A stretch of 64,000 bases of DNA from Pseudomonas sp. BGr12 (GCF_030272895.1 NZ_JALRNF010000010.1:62001-126000); one strand, 5' to 3'; shown: positions 1-21,582, counted from the first letter of the stretch. The notes: a model not told the origin generated them from the sequence alone. Program-made: numbers and translations.

Positions 1-1
1 C

Positions 2-646
2 TTGCGTCGCGACGCCCTGGAGCTGGATGTCGATTTTGTCCTGCATGGCATCAACGGCCCCGCCTCGGCCTGGGCGACCCAGGCCAGCATCGGCGATCGC
101 CTGCAGGTCTACGCACCCGACCGGGAATTTGCCGGCGACCCAGGCGGTTACGAATGGCGGCCGCCAAGGAGCCTGCGCTCGCTGCTGTTGATCGGTGATG
201 AGACCGCCCTGCCTGCCATTGCCGGCATTCTCGAACACATGGCGCACGCCTTTCCAGAAGTGCCGGCACAGGTATTTATCGAGGTGCCGGGCGAAGAGGA
301 CTGCCTGGAGTTGACCCGAAGCCCGGCGACCGAGCTGAACTGGCTGCCCAGGGACTTGCTCGATGCCGACCATGGCGAGGCGATGGTGCATGCCGCACGG
401 GAACTGGCAAGGCTTCCCCGGCCGGATAACCCCACGCGCAAGGGCAACGCCCTTGAAGACGTCGATATCGAGCGGCAGATCCTGTGGGAACGTGGCGCGT
501 CCGACACGGGCGAGTTCCACGCGTGGATCGCCGGCGAATCGGCGGCGATGATGCAGATTCGCCGCCACCTGATCCAGGAGCGTGGCATCGATCGCAAGAC
601 CCTGACCCTGATGGGCTACTGGCGCGCCGGCCGCTCGTTCGATTGA
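2..646 (+). CDS. Siderophore-interacting protein (ferric-siderophore reductase), C-terminal part
   Basis: The visible 214 residues are the C-terminal part of a ViuB/SIP-family FAD- and NAD(P)H-dependent reductase; the gene begins before the window. In this family the enzyme reduces cytoplasmic ferric-siderophore to release iron. Visible marks are the GPASAWA segment followed by GD (end of the flavin-binding barrel), the LLIGDETALPAI nucleotide-binding segment, a WIAGESAAM loop and the terminal GYWRAGR motif typical of SIPs. It is convergent with pvdH and lies in an iron-acquisition neighbourhood, which supports the role. The siderophore it serves cannot be read from the sequence; pyoverdine is normally reduced in the periplasm, so a different substrate is possible. 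Confidence 0.88.
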   Translation: MRRDALELDVDFVLHGINGPASAWATQASIGDRLQVYAPDREFAGDPGGYEWRPPRSLRSLLLIGDETALPAIAGILEHMAHAFPEVPAQVFIEVPGEEDCLELTRSPATELNWLPRDLLDADHGEAMVHAARELARLPRPDNPTRKGNALEDVDIERQILWERGASDTGEFHAWIAGESAAMMQIRRHLIQERGIDRKTLTLMGYWRAGRSFD

Positions 647-655
647 GGCAAGCGA

Positions 656-935
656 GGGGCGCTCCCACAATGGCCAAGCCTGCGCCCTCCTTTGTGGGGC
701 AACTGTCTTTGTGGGAGCTGGCGAAGCCTGCGATCGACTGCGCAGCAGTCGCAATCCGGCCACCTCATTGGGTCAGATGTACTGAGGCGGCCTGGTTTTA
801 CGGCCGCTTCGCGCCCGATCGCAGCCTATCGGCAGCTCCCACAGAGTCCGAGGCTTGCCAGGAACCCTTGTCGGAGCAACTGTCTTTGTGGGAGCCGGCG
901 AAGCCTGCGATAGGCTGCAAAGCAGCCCCAATCCC
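656..935. repeat. Intergenic stretch with two degenerate REP-like copies
   Basis: This gap between the convergent SIP and pvdH genes holds no credible gene. It contains two almost identical 35-bp copies (700-734 and 877-911, one mismatch) built around TGTGGGAGC-GGCGAAGCCTGCGAT. Further fragments in both orientations lie around them, for example GCTCCCACA at 661 and 836. The core resembles a diverged form of the Pseudomonas REP element seen elsewhere in the window. Such elements commonly sit between convergent genes and can act as transcription barriers. Confidence 0.7.
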
Positions 936-2348
936 TCAAAGAGCTGCCACCGCCGCTGCCAGCGCACGACCAAAGCGCACCGCCACCTCATCGACCTGCT
1001 CGGCGGTGATCACCAGCGGCGGCAGGAAACGCACCACCGCGCCGTGCCGGCCGCCGAGTTCGAGGATCAGGCCACGCTTGAGGCACTCGCGCTGCACCAA
1101 CGGGGCCAGGCGTGCGCACGCAGCCGGGTGGCCCTGGGCATCCCGGGCAGCCGCCGGATCGACCAGCTCGACCCCGAGCATCAGGCCGCGACCTCGAATA
1201 TCCCCCAGTTGCGGGAAGTCCGCCTGCAGTTTGCGCAAGTGCCCGGCCAGGCGCTCGCCCATGCGCTGCGCATGGCTGCACAGGTCGTGGTCCACAATGT
1301 ACTTCATCACCGCCGACCCCGCCGCCATGGCCATCTGGTTGCCACGGAAGGTCCCGGCATGGGCGCCAGGCTGCCAGGTGTCGAGCCAGTTGCGGTAGAC
1401 CACCACCGCCAGCGGCAGGCTGCCGCCGATGGCCTTGGACATCACCACCACGTCAGGCGTGATGCCGGCATGCTCGAAGGCAAACATCTTGCCGGTACGG
1501 GCAAAACCACTCTGGATTTCATCGACGATCAGGGCCACACCGGCCTGCTCGGTTATCCGGCGCACGCCCCGCAACCATTCCACGTCGGCCGGAATCACCC
1601 CGCCCTCGCCCTGCACCGCCTCGACGATCACCGCCGCCGGCCGTTGCACGCCCGCTTCCGGATCGCTCAGCAGGTTTTCCAGGTAATGCAGGTTGACCTT
1701 GACCCCGGCTTCACCGCCCAGGCCGAACGGGCAGCGGTAATCGTAAGGGTATGGCAAAAACTGCACGCCATTGCTCAACAGCCCGGCCAGCGGCTTTTTC
1801 GGCCCCAGGCTGCCCATCAGGCTCAGTGCGCCCTGGGACATGCCGTGATAACCGCCCTGGAACGACAGCACGGTCGTGCGTCCGGTGGCCGTGCGCACCA
1901 GTTTCAAGGCCGCTTCCACCGCATCGGTTCCGGTCGGCCCGCAGAACTGGATTTTCGCATCAATGCGCAGTGCTTGCGGCAACAGGCCGAACAGGTCCTG
2001 GACAAAGCGGTCCTTGACCGGTGTGGTCAGGTCGAGGGTGTGCAGGGGCAATTCGTCAGCCAGCACCTGCTGGATCGCGGCAATCACTACCGGGTGGTTG
2101 TGGCCCAGCGCCAGGGTGCCGGCGCCGGCCAGGCAATCGATGAACTGACGCCCCTCGACATCTTCGACATAGAGGCCGCGGGCCTTTTTCAGCGCCAGGG
2201 GAATGCGTCGCGGGTAACTGCGGGCATTGGATTCCTGCTGCTTCTGTCGGGCCAGCAGCGGCGATTCGTCGAAGTGGTAGAGCATTTCGGTAGCCGCCGC
2301 GTCCGAAGACGCCGGCAACGGCTGGGCAAGGCTGATAGCGACTGACAT
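936..2348 (-). CDS. pvdH: Diaminobutyrate--2-oxoglutarate aminotransferase, pyoverdine biosynthesis
   Basis: A 470-residue class-III PLP aminotransferase that makes L-2,4-diaminobutyrate from aspartate semialdehyde with glutamate as donor. Diaminobutyrate is the third residue loaded by PvdL in the pyoverdine chromophore. The N-terminal half shows the cofactor region ([13 protein letters not shown] and [13 protein letters not shown]). The active-site segment [12 protein letters not shown] precedes [12 protein letters not shown], which carries the PLP lysine. The ATG at 2348 is preferred over an upstream in-frame start at 2387 because it gives the family's usual length and lies about 80 bp below a PvdS-type promoter box (2430-2453). 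It is transcribed alone here, with the SIP gene converging on it. Confidence 0.95.
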   Translation of the reverse strand: MSVAISLAQPLPASSDAAATEMLYHFDESPLLARQKQQESNARSYPRRIPLALKKARGLYVEDVEGRQFIDCLAGAGTLALGHNHPVVIAAIQQVLADELPLHTLDLTTPVKDRFVQDLFGLLPQALRIDAKIQFCGPTGTDAVEAALKLVRTATGRTTVLSFQGGYHGMSQGALSLMGSLGPKKPLAGLLSNGVQFLPYPYDYRCPFGLGGEAGVKVNLHYLENLLSDPEAGVQRPAAVIVEAVQGEGGVIPADVEWLRGVRRITEQAGVALIVDEIQSGFARTGKMFAFEHAGITPDVVVMSKAIGGSLPLAVVVYRNWLDTWQPGAHAGTFRGNQMAMAAGSAVMKYIVDHDLCSHAQRMGERLAGHLRKLQADFPQLGDIRGRGLMLGVELVDPAAARDAQGHPAACARLAPLVQRECLKRGLILELGGRHGAVVRFLPPLVITAEQVDEVAVRFGRALAAAVAAL

Positions 2349-2429
2349 CTGGAGAAACCCTCGCAAGCAAGCGTATGTGCCCGTCACGCCCTGTTACCAG
2401 ATGTGTGTCGGGTGGTTATCGCTTGAAAA

Positions 2430-2453
2430 ACGCTTCAGCGCTGTGCGGATTTA
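2430..2453 (-). promoter_or_regulatory. PvdS-type (iron-starvation) promoter box of pvdH
   Basis: On the minus strand the sequence reads GGC-TAAAT, 16 bases, CGT. This fits the TAAAT-N16/17-CGT -35/-10 pattern of promoters used by the ECF sigma factor PvdS. It ends about 80 bp upstream of the pvdH ATG, and the cognate sigma factor is encoded at 21809. Confidence 0.8.
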
Positions 2454-2511
2454 GCCGTATTCGCTGTCGAGCGTGGGATTTTTCCGAGATACCCTCAGAT
2501 CCTGCTTAAAC

Positions 2512-3828
2512 CTATTGCATACGCAACGGCACCTGCAACAGCACCCGCAGGCCATCACTGCGACTGTCGAAGCGCAACGATCCGGCGCAACGCTGGACGA
2601 TGGCCTGGACAATGGCCAGCCCCAGGCCGCAGCTGCCACTCTGGCCATTGCGCCAGAATCGCTCGGTCAGGTGCTCCAGGTCCTGCTCGGCAATGCCCGG
2701 GCCATGGTCGCGCACGGTAAAGGCCACCCGCCCTTCGTCCATGCGCACGGCCAGTTCCACCGGCTCGCTGCCGCGGGTATGGCGCAGGGCATTGTCCAGC
2801 AGGTTGCGCAACGCCGTGACCGCCAGCGGTGTCGGCATGCCCAGGTAGACCTGGGCGGTACCTGGCGCCAATTGCAGGTCGATGCGCTGGCCGACGCCGG
2901 TGTCCTGGATGGCCTGGCGCGCCACCTGTTCGGCGCTGCATTGCACGCCATCCTCGAACGACAGGCTGCCTTCGACCCGCGCCAGCAGCAGCAACTGCTC
3001 AAGGGTCCGGTGCATGCGATCGGCGCCCTGCTCGGCGTGTTCCAGGGCCTGCTCGCGGGCGGCGCCCTCGGTCATTCGCGCCACCTGCAGGTGGGTCTTG
3101 ATGGCGGTCAGCGGCGTGCGCAGTTCATGGGCAGCGTCGTCGGTCAGCCGGCGCTCGCGCTCGATGGTCTGGGCGATGCGCTGGAACAGCTGGTTCTGGG
3201 TGTCCTGCAAGGGTTGCAGTTCGCTGGGCAGGCCACGCACCTGCAAGGGTTCGAGGGCGTCGGGGCTGCGCCTGCGCAAGGCATCGCGCATGCGGTTGAG
3301 CGGCGCCAGCCCTTTGCCGATCCCCAGCCACAGCAGCCCGAGGCTGCCGAGCAAGGCCACCAGCACCGGGGCCGAGGCCGCCAGCAGGATCGAGCGGTTC
3401 AGTGCCTCGCGTTCCTGGTGGCGGTCGGCCGTGGTGATGCGAAAGTCGCCGCGGTAATAGGTGAAGGTGCGCCAGCGCGCGCCGTCGATGGTCTGGTCAC
3501 GAAAGCCGCTGCGATCGTCATCCAGCGCGTGGTCCTTGGTGTGGTTGCGGGCAATGATCTCGCCACGCAGCGAACTGACCTGGCAGGCCATGCCATCCGG
3601 CACGCTGAGTTGGTCGGCGCTCAGTTTCGCGCCCTCGCCCTTGGCCACCAGCGGCTGCGGCATCTGGTCGATCAGGCCGGCCACCATCCGCGCCGAGGCC
3701 ACCAGGCGCTGGTCCAGGGAAAACATCATCTGGTGGCGCAGGTCGCGCAGCATCCAGGCCGCCGCCAGGGCCCAGATCAGCACGAAGGCGGCGCCCAGGA
3801 TCAGGGTCAGGCGTACACGCAGGCTCAT
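2512..3828 (-). CDS. dsbS: DsbS-type copper-sensing sensor histidine kinase
   Basis: A 438-residue membrane histidine kinase: TM1 at about 8-28, a periplasmic sensor region to about 145, TM2 at about 147-170, a linker, then the HisKA box AHELRTPL with His234. ATPase motifs LLDNALRH (N), VRDHGPGI (G1) and GLGLAIV (G2) follow. Its place next to dsbR and divergent from dsbD-dsbE-dsbG matches the P. aeruginosa DsbRS system, where Cu(I) binding to the sensor domain relieves phosphatase activity and Cys82 is critical. A single sensor-domain cysteine falls exactly at residue 82 here (DGMACQVSS). Its start overlaps the end of the regulator gene by ATGA, so the two are translationally coupled. The copper role is inferred from this match. 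Confidence 0.87.
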   Translation of the reverse strand: MSLRVRLTLILGAAFVLIWALAAAWMLRDLRHQMMFSLDQRLVASARMVAGLIDQMPQPLVAKGEGAKLSADQLSVPDGMACQVSSLRGEIIARNHTKDHALDDDRSGFRDQTIDGARWRTFTYYRGDFRITTADRHQEREALNRSILLAASAPVLVALLGSLGLLWLGIGKGLAPLNRMRDALRRRSPDALEPLQVRGLPSELQPLQDTQNQLFQRIAQTIERERRLTDDAAHELRTPLTAIKTHLQVARMTEGAAREQALEHAEQGADRMHRTLEQLLLLARVEGSLSFEDGVQCSAEQVARQAIQDTGVGQRIDLQLAPGTAQVYLGMPTPLAVTALRNLLDNALRHTRGSEPVELAVRMDEGRVAFTVRDHGPGIAEQDLEHLTERFWRNGQSGSCGLGLAIVQAIVQRCAGSLRFDSRSDGLRVLLQVPLRMQ

Positions 3829-4508
3829 GGTTGCTCCGCTTCGGGCAGTTGCGCAGGCCCCAGGCGGTAACCCAGGCCGCGCACGGTTTCGACAATGCCG
3901 TTGCCCAGCTTGCGGCGCAGGTGATGGATATGCACGTTCAGGGCGTTGCTCTCGACTTCGTCGCCAAAGCCGTAGACGCTGTCCTTGAGCTGTTCGCTGG
4001 ACAGTACCCGGCCACGGTTGTGCAGCAGGGCCTGCAACAGCGCCTGCTCGCGCCGCGACAGGTCGACCGGCACCCCGCCCAGGCAGGTTTCACGGCTGCT
4101 GGGGTCATAGCTGAGCGGGCCGTGCTCGATGATATTCACCGCCCGCCCTGCAGAGCGGCGCAGCAGGGTGTGCAGGCGCGCCGCCAGTTCGCGCAGGTCG
4201 AAGGGCTTGAGCAGGTAGTCGTCGGCACCGGCCTGCAGGCCGTCGACCCGGTCGGTGACCGCATCGCGCGCGGTGAGCACCAGTACCGGCAGGCTTTCGC
4301 CCTGCTGGCGCAGGCGCTGCAACAGCTTGAGGCCGTCTTCGTCGGGCAGGCCGAGGTCCAGCACCATGACGTCGAAGGCCGCTGCCTGGAGCATGGCCTG
4401 GGCCGCGCCGGCCGTGGCGACCCGGTCGACGGTCATGCCCTGGGCGCTGAGCCCGGCGGCAATGCCGCTGGCAATCAGGTCGTCATCCTCGCAGAGCAGT
4501 ACGTGCAT
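3825..4508 (-). CDS. dsbR: DsbR-type OmpR-family response regulator
   Basis: A 227-residue response regulator. The receiver domain (1-120) has the acidic pair EDD near residue 8, the phosphoacceptor Asp51 in VMVLDLGLP, a Thr in VLTARD and a Lys in LLKPFD. The C-terminal winged helix (about 130-220) ends with the HIHHLRRKLG recognition-helix region and VRGLGYRL. It is first in a two-gene operon with the kinase and divergent from dsbD2, so it probably controls both directions from the 172-bp space. Two direct repeats with 11-bp phasing there are candidate binding sites. By analogy with P. aeruginosa it would activate disulfide-bond genes under copper stress. Confidence 0.88.
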   Translation of the reverse strand: MHVLLCEDDDLIASGIAAGLSAQGMTVDRVATAGAAQAMLQAAAFDVMVLDLGLPDEDGLKLLQRLRQQGESLPVLVLTARDAVTDRVDGLQAGADDYLLKPFDLRELAARLHTLLRRSAGRAVNIIEHGPLSYDPSSRETCLGGVPVDLSRREQALLQALLHNRGRVLSSEQLKDSVYGFGDEVESNALNVHIHHLRRKLGNGIVETVRGLGYRLGPAQLPEAEQP

Positions 4509-4548
4509 GGTGGGTCTCGCTACTTAAAGTGGCAGTGAAGCGCAGGCG

Positions 4549-4564
4549 GATTAAGCCAGGATTA
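4549..4564. promoter_or_regulatory. 11-bp-phased direct repeat, candidate DsbR site (dsbRS side)
   Basis: GATTA occurs at 4549-4553 and again at 4560-4564. One-helical-turn spacing is typical of half-sites for OmpR/PhoB-family dimers. It lies 41-56 bp upstream of the dsbR start. Function is inferred. Confidence 0.4.
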
Positions 4565-4615
4565 TGCCGTGCCGCCGGCGGATCGTCGCGGTTGGCGCGA
4601 CAATCGACCGGTGCG

Positions 4616-4632
4616 GGTTAACACTCGGTTAA
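4616..4632. promoter_or_regulatory. 11-bp-phased GGTTAA direct repeat, candidate DsbR site (dsbD side)
   Basis: GGTTAA occurs at 4616-4621 and 4627-4632, separated by 5 bp (11-bp period), about 50-65 bp upstream of the dsbD2 ATG. The phasing and the divergent placement suit a site for the adjacent OmpR-family regulator. Function is inferred. Confidence 0.5.
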
Positions 4633-4680
4633 TCGTGCTCGGCCAGCATCGACCGCTCATCGCACTGCCAAGGCTTGAAG

Positions 4681-6384
4681 ATGCGCGTTCTACTGTTTGC
4701 CCTCATGTTCCTGTTCAGCGGCCTGAGCCAGGCCAACCCCTTTGCCCAGAGCGACTTCCTGCCGGTGGACAAGGCCTTCGTGTTCAGCAGCGAACGGCTG
4801 CCCAGCGGTGAGATGCGCCTGCACTGGAAAATCACCGAAGGCCATTACCTGTACCAGAAGCGCCTGAAGTTCGACGGCCTGCCCGCCGAGCAACAGCCCG
4901 CCCTGCCCGCGGCCTTGCCCCACCAGGACGAGTTCTTCGGCGAAACCCTGGTCTACCGCGGCGAGCTGCAACTGATAATCCCCGCCAGCGCCACCGGCCA
5001 ACTGCGCATGGGCTGGCAAGGTTGTGCCGATGCCGGCCTGTGCTATCCACCGCAGACCAGCCTGGTCGAGCTGGGCGGCACGCCTGTCGCCGAACAGGCC
5101 GGCGACCAGGCCCTGGCCGGCGGCCTGCAGCAGTCGGGCCTGGCCTGGAGCCTGCTGGCCTTCCTCGGCCTGGGCGTGCTGCTGGCCTTCACCCCATGCT
5201 CGCTGCCGATGCTGCCGATCCTGGCCGGGCTGGTCCTGGGCAATGGCGCCAGCGCCCGCCGCGGCTGGGCCCTGGCCTGTGTCTATGTGCTGAGCATGGC
5301 CCTGGTGTACGCCGCCCTCGGCGTAGTCGCCGCCCTGCTCGGCGCCAGCCTGCAGGCCTGGCTGCAACAGCCATGGCTGCTCGGCACCCTGGCAGCCTTG
5401 TTCGTGCTGCTGGCCTTGCCGATGTTCGGCGTCTTCGAGCTGCAACTGCCGGCCTGGCTGCGAGATCGCCTGGAACGCGCCGGGCACGGCACCCGTGGCG
5501 GCAACCTGTATGGTGCAGCACTGCTCGGCGCCTTGTCGGGGCTGCTGATGGGCCCGTGCATGACTGCTCCGCTGGCAGGCGCCCTGCTGTACATCGCCCA
5601 GAGCGGCAACGCGGTGCATGGCGCCCTGGTGCTGTTCAGCCTGGGCCTGGGCATGGGCCTGCCGCTGCTGTTGCTGGTCACCCTGGGCAACCGCTACCTG
5701 CCGCGCCCCGGCGCCTGGATGAACCTGGTCAAGGGCCTGTTCGGCTTCGTGTTCCTGGGCATGGCCCTGTACACCCTGCGCACCGTGCTGGAGCCTTCGC
5801 TCTGGCTGGGGCTGGCCGGTGCCTTGCTGATCGCCCTGGCCTGGGCGGCCTGGCCGGTGCTGCATGGCCTGCGCCCGATCCGCGCCCTGCCGCTGCTGGC
5901 GGGCTTCTGGGGCAGCCTGCTGGTAATCGGCGCCGCGGCCGGTGGCAGTGACCTCTGGCAGCCGTTGCAACCCTTTCGCGGCGGTGGCGTAGCCGTGGCC
6001 AGCAGTGCTCACAGCGATGCATTCATTACCGTCAGCCAGCCGGCCGACCTGCAACGAGAACTGGACACCGCCAAAGCCCAGGGCCAATGGGTAATGCTGG
6101 ACTACTATGCCGATTGGTGTGTGTCGTGCAAGGTCATGGAGAAACAGGTGTTCGCCCGCGCCGACGTGCTGGCGGCGCTCGACGGAGTTCGCTTGCTGCG
6201 CCTGGACGTCACCGCCGATGCCCCCTCCAGCCGCGAGCTGCTGCAACGCTATCAGGTACCGGGACCACCGAGCCTGATCTGGATCGGGCCCGAAGGCAAC
6301 GAACGCCGCGCCCAACGGATCACGGGTGAAATCGATGCCGCCAACTTCCTCGAACATTGGGCCCGGACCCGGAGTCAAGGCTGA
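4681..6384 (+). CDS. dsbD: Thiol:disulfide interchange protein DsbD (second type)
   Basis: A 567-residue DsbD. A signal peptide (MRVLLFALMFLFSGLSQA) precedes a periplasmic alpha domain with cysteines in GCADAGLCYPP. Eight hydrophobic segments between about residues 155 and 415 carry the FTPCSLPMLPIL and MGPCMTAPLAG cysteines. A C-terminal thioredoxin-like gamma domain has the CVSC motif (DYYADWCVSCKVM). It carries electrons from cytoplasmic thioredoxin across the membrane to periplasmic reductases. The ATG at 4681 is chosen over an in-frame TTG at 4675 because it directly starts the signal peptide, with AAGG just upstream. It heads a tightly packed operon with dsbE2 and dsbG, its likely electron acceptors. 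Confidence 0.93.
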   Translation: MRVLLFALMFLFSGLSQANPFAQSDFLPVDKAFVFSSERLPSGEMRLHWKITEGHYLYQKRLKFDGLPAEQQPALPAALPHQDEFFGETLVYRGELQLIIPASATGQLRMGWQGCADAGLCYPPQTSLVELGGTPVAEQAGDQALAGGLQQSGLAWSLLAFLGLGVLLAFTPCSLPMLPILAGLVLGNGASARRGWALACVYVLSMALVYAALGVVAALLGASLQAWLQQPWLLGTLAALFVLLALPMFGVFELQLPAWLRDRLERAGHGTRGGNLYGAALLGALSGLLMGPCMTAPLAGALLYIAQSGNAVHGALVLFSLGLGMGLPLLLLVTLGNRYLPRPGAWMNLVKGLFGFVFLGMALYTLRTVLEPSLWLGLAGALLIALAWAAWPVLHGLRPIRALPLLAGFWGSLLVIGAAAGGSDLWQPLQPFRGGGVAVASSAHSDAFITVSQPADLQRELDTAKAQGQWVMLDYYADWCVSCKVMEKQVFARADVLAALDGVRLLRLDVTADAPSSRELLQRYQVPGPPSLIWIGPEGNERRAQRITGEIDAANFLEHWARTRSQG

Positions 6385-7241
6385 TGCTGACGGTGAACCT
6401 CGGGCCGCTGACCATGGCCTTCAACCATTTGCTGCTGCTCTGCGCCCTGGCCCTGGCCAGCCTGGTGGGCTGGCGGGTGGCGCGGCGCGGGGGCGACAAT
6501 CCCGAGTCGGTGTTGTTCTACCTGTTCCTGCTGGGCCTGCTCGGTGCCCGGCTGGGCTTCGTGCTCAGCTACTGGCCGCTGTACCGCGCCGACCCGTTGC
6601 AGATCGTCGACCTGCGCGACGGCGGCTTCCTGCTCTGGCCGGGGCTGGCGGTGGTGGCGCTCGGCGCGCTCTGGCAAGGCTGGCGGCGCCCCACCCTGCG
6701 CCGCCCGCTGGGCTGGGGCTTGTTCAGTGGCGCCGTGCTCTGGCTGCTCGGCAGCCTGGCCAGCCACCTGTATGAAACCGGCACGCAACTGCCCGAGGTA
6801 AGCCTGCGCAAGGCCGACGGCCAGGCCGTGCAATTGACCGAATACCGTGGCCGCCCGCTGGTCATCAACCTCTGGGCGACCTGGTGCCCGCCGTGCCGGC
6901 GCGAAATGCCGGTGCTGCAACAGGCCCAGCACGAGCATCCGGACATCACCTTCCTGTTCGTCAACCAGGGCGAAACCCCGCAGACCGTCAGCACTTTTCT
7001 CGCCACCACCGGCCTCAACCTGTCCCATGTGCTGTTCGACAGCGGTGGCCAACTGGCGCAGAAAGTCGGCTCCATGGCCCTGCCCACCACCCTGTTCTAC
7101 AACGCCGAGGGCCGCCTGGTCGGCAGCCACCTGGGCGAACTGTCACGGGCGAGCCTGAGCCACGCCCTGGAATCTTTCGAGCGCTCAGCCGCGCCCGCCG
7201 TCACCGCCACTTCAAGGACCGACACATGCACGCTTTGCTGA
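6384..7241 (+). CDS. TlpA/DsbE-like thioredoxin with N-terminal multispanning membrane domain
   Basis: A 285-residue protein whose ATG overlaps the dsbD stop by one base. The first ~130 residues form four hydrophobic segments, including LLGARLGFVLSYWPLY, which looks like the core of prolipoprotein diacylglyceryl transferase (Lgt-like) membrane proteins. A periplasmic thioredoxin-fold domain follows with NLWATWCPPCRREMP (CPPC active site) and the cis-Pro segment MALPTTLF. It probably receives electrons from DsbD and reduces periplasmic disulfides, as in the P. aeruginosa dsbDEG operon. The role of the membrane part is unknown; key Lgt catalytic motifs are not evident, so lipoprotein modification is not claimed. 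Confidence 0.85.
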   Translation: MLTVNLGPLTMAFNHLLLLCALALASLVGWRVARRGGDNPESVLFYLFLLGLLGARLGFVLSYWPLYRADPLQIVDLRDGGFLLWPGLAVVALGALWQGWRRPTLRRPLGWGLFSGAVLWLLGSLASHLYETGTQLPEVSLRKADGQAVQLTEYRGRPLVINLWATWCPPCRREMPVLQQAQHEHPDITFLFVNQGETPQTVSTFLATTGLNLSHVLFDSGGQLAQKVGSMALPTTLFYNAEGRLVGSHLGELSRASLSHALESFERSAAPAVTATSRTDTCTLC

Positions 7242-7990
7242 AACTGCCCCTGACCCTTACCTTCGGCCTGCTGGCCAGCCAGGCCGTGCTGGCCGAAGAA
7301 CTGCCCAAGGCCGTGCAGCAGATGGAAGCCAAGGGCGTGAAGATCAAGGGCAGCTTCGATGCTCCCAACGGCTTGCGCGGCTACGCGGCCGAATACCAGA
7401 GCCGTGGCATGGCCCTGTACCTGACGCCCGACGGCAAGCATGTGCTGGTCGGCAGCCTGTTCGATGAGCAGGGCAAGGACCTGAGCGAGGCGCCCCTGGA
7501 GAAGCTGGTCTATGCCCCCATGGCCAAGGAAATCTGGGCGAAGATGGAAAAGACCGCCTGGATCGCCGACGGCAAGGCCGATGCGCCACGCATCGTCTAC
7601 CTGTTCAGCGACCCCAACTGCCAGTACTGCAGCATGTTCTGGCAACAGGCACGCCCCTGGGTCGAGTCGGGCAAGGTCCAGTTGCGCCACATCATGGTCG
7701 GCATCATCCGTGAAGACAGCCCGGGCAAGTCGGCGGCGCTGCTGGCCAGCAACGACCCGGCGCAGGCCTTGCTGCAACACGAAAAGGCCGGCAAGGCCAG
7801 CAAGCTCAAGGCCCTGGATAACATCCCCGCTGCCGTGCAGGCCAAGCTCGACGCCAACCTGGCACTGATGGAAGAAATGGGCCTGGCAGCCACCCCGGCG
7901 ATCTTCTACCTGGATGAGCAACAACAGCTGCAGTCCCAGCAAGGTGCCCCCCGTCCGGAACTGCTTGGCAAGATCCTCGGCAAACGTTGA
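7226..7990 (+). CDS. dsbG: Thiol:disulfide isomerase DsbG
   Basis: A 254-residue periplasmic protein: signal peptide ending ASQAVLA, an N-terminal dimerisation domain, then a thioredoxin-like domain with the active site CQYC (FSDPNCQYCSMFW) and the cis-Pro loop AATPAIF. Members of this family protect or rescue single oxidised cysteines and isomerise wrong disulfides, kept reduced by DsbD. The usual DsbG motif is CPYC; the Gln variant here should alter redox potential. The ATG at 7226 lies 8 nt after AAGGA and overlaps the end of dsbE2 by 16 nt, showing the three genes are one unit. Confidence 0.92.
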   Translation: MHALLKLPLTLTFGLLASQAVLAEELPKAVQQMEAKGVKIKGSFDAPNGLRGYAAEYQSRGMALYLTPDGKHVLVGSLFDEQGKDLSEAPLEKLVYAPMAKEIWAKMEKTAWIADGKADAPRIVYLFSDPNCQYCSMFWQQARPWVESGKVQLRHIMVGIIREDSPGKSAALLASNDPAQALLQHEKAGKASKLKALDNIPAAVQAKLDANLALMEEMGLAATPAIFYLDEQQQLQSQQGAPRPELLGKILGKR

Positions 7991-8025
7991 TCCGGTGCTG
8001 TAACACCAGCCCCCTGACGGCGTCT

Positions 8026-8057
8026 GGAGAGTACCCCTAACCGCAGAGGAACTCTCC
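8026..8057 (+). promoter_or_regulatory. Inverted repeat enclosing the ribosome-binding site of the RclC-like gene
   Basis: GGAGAGT (8026-8032) and ACTCTCC (8051-8057) could pair, with the likely Shine-Dalgarno AGAGGA (8045-8050) in the 18-nt loop and the ATG immediately after the stem. It could affect translation, but a chance 7-bp stem cannot be excluded. Confidence 0.35.
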
Positions 8058-8531
8058 ATGACCCGGCCTGCCTACCTCACGGCTTTTGTCCGCTCATCCC
8101 TGGACATCCACTTGCTACGCATCAGCCTGATCCTGATCTTCCTCGGTTTCGGCTACGCCAAGTGGTTCACCTATGAGGCCCTGGCGCTGATCCCCCTGAT
8201 CGAGCACAGCCCGCTGTTGTCCTGGCTGCATCCGGCCTTTGGCGTACAGGGCGCAAGCTATGCCCTGGGCGTGGCCGAATGGACCATTGCCGCCGCGCTG
8301 CTGGTCGGCATCTGGCGGCCACGCTGGGCAGTGGCCGGAGCGCTTGGCTCGGTGCTCACCTACCTGACCACCCTGAGCCTGATCCTGACCACCCCCGGCG
8401 GCTGGGAAAACAGCGCCGGCGGCTTTCCGGCCATGGGCGGTGCGACCTCCTTCCTGTTCAAGGATGCCACCTTGCTCGCCGCCTCGGTCGCCTTGCTCAA
8501 GCACGACCTGCTGCGTGTCGCCCCCAACACC

Positions 8532-8537
<6 letters not shown>
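8058..8537 (+). CDS. RclC/YkgB-like inner-membrane protein (DUF417)
   Basis: A 159-residue protein with four hydrophobic segments and the family pattern [35 protein letters not shown] and a late [12 protein letters not shown]. RclC (YkgB) of E. coli contributes to survival of reactive chlorine species, and the wider family is DoxX-like. It is separated by 67 bp from dsbG, so co-expression with the thiol-repair genes is plausible and would fit an oxidative-stress role. Its stop codon overlaps the stop of the converging pvdL gene by 6 bp. The function is inferred from family resemblance only. Confidence 0.75.
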
Positions 8538-21473
<12,936 letters not shown>

Positions 21474-21582
21474 GGGAAGGTTCCTGCCAGAGTCTGTACG
21501 TGAAATCAGGGCCCGACCGTCGCGCCTGCCACGGGTGCGGCAAGGTGGTGCGCGTCGGGCGCCGGGGGATGTACACAGAGGA

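Noticed and set aside
484..1398. Long open frames on the plus strand across the SIP end and pvdH
   Set aside because: They lie opposite or out of frame with recognisable genes, have arginine/proline-rich compositions typical of high-GC shadow frames, and match no family.
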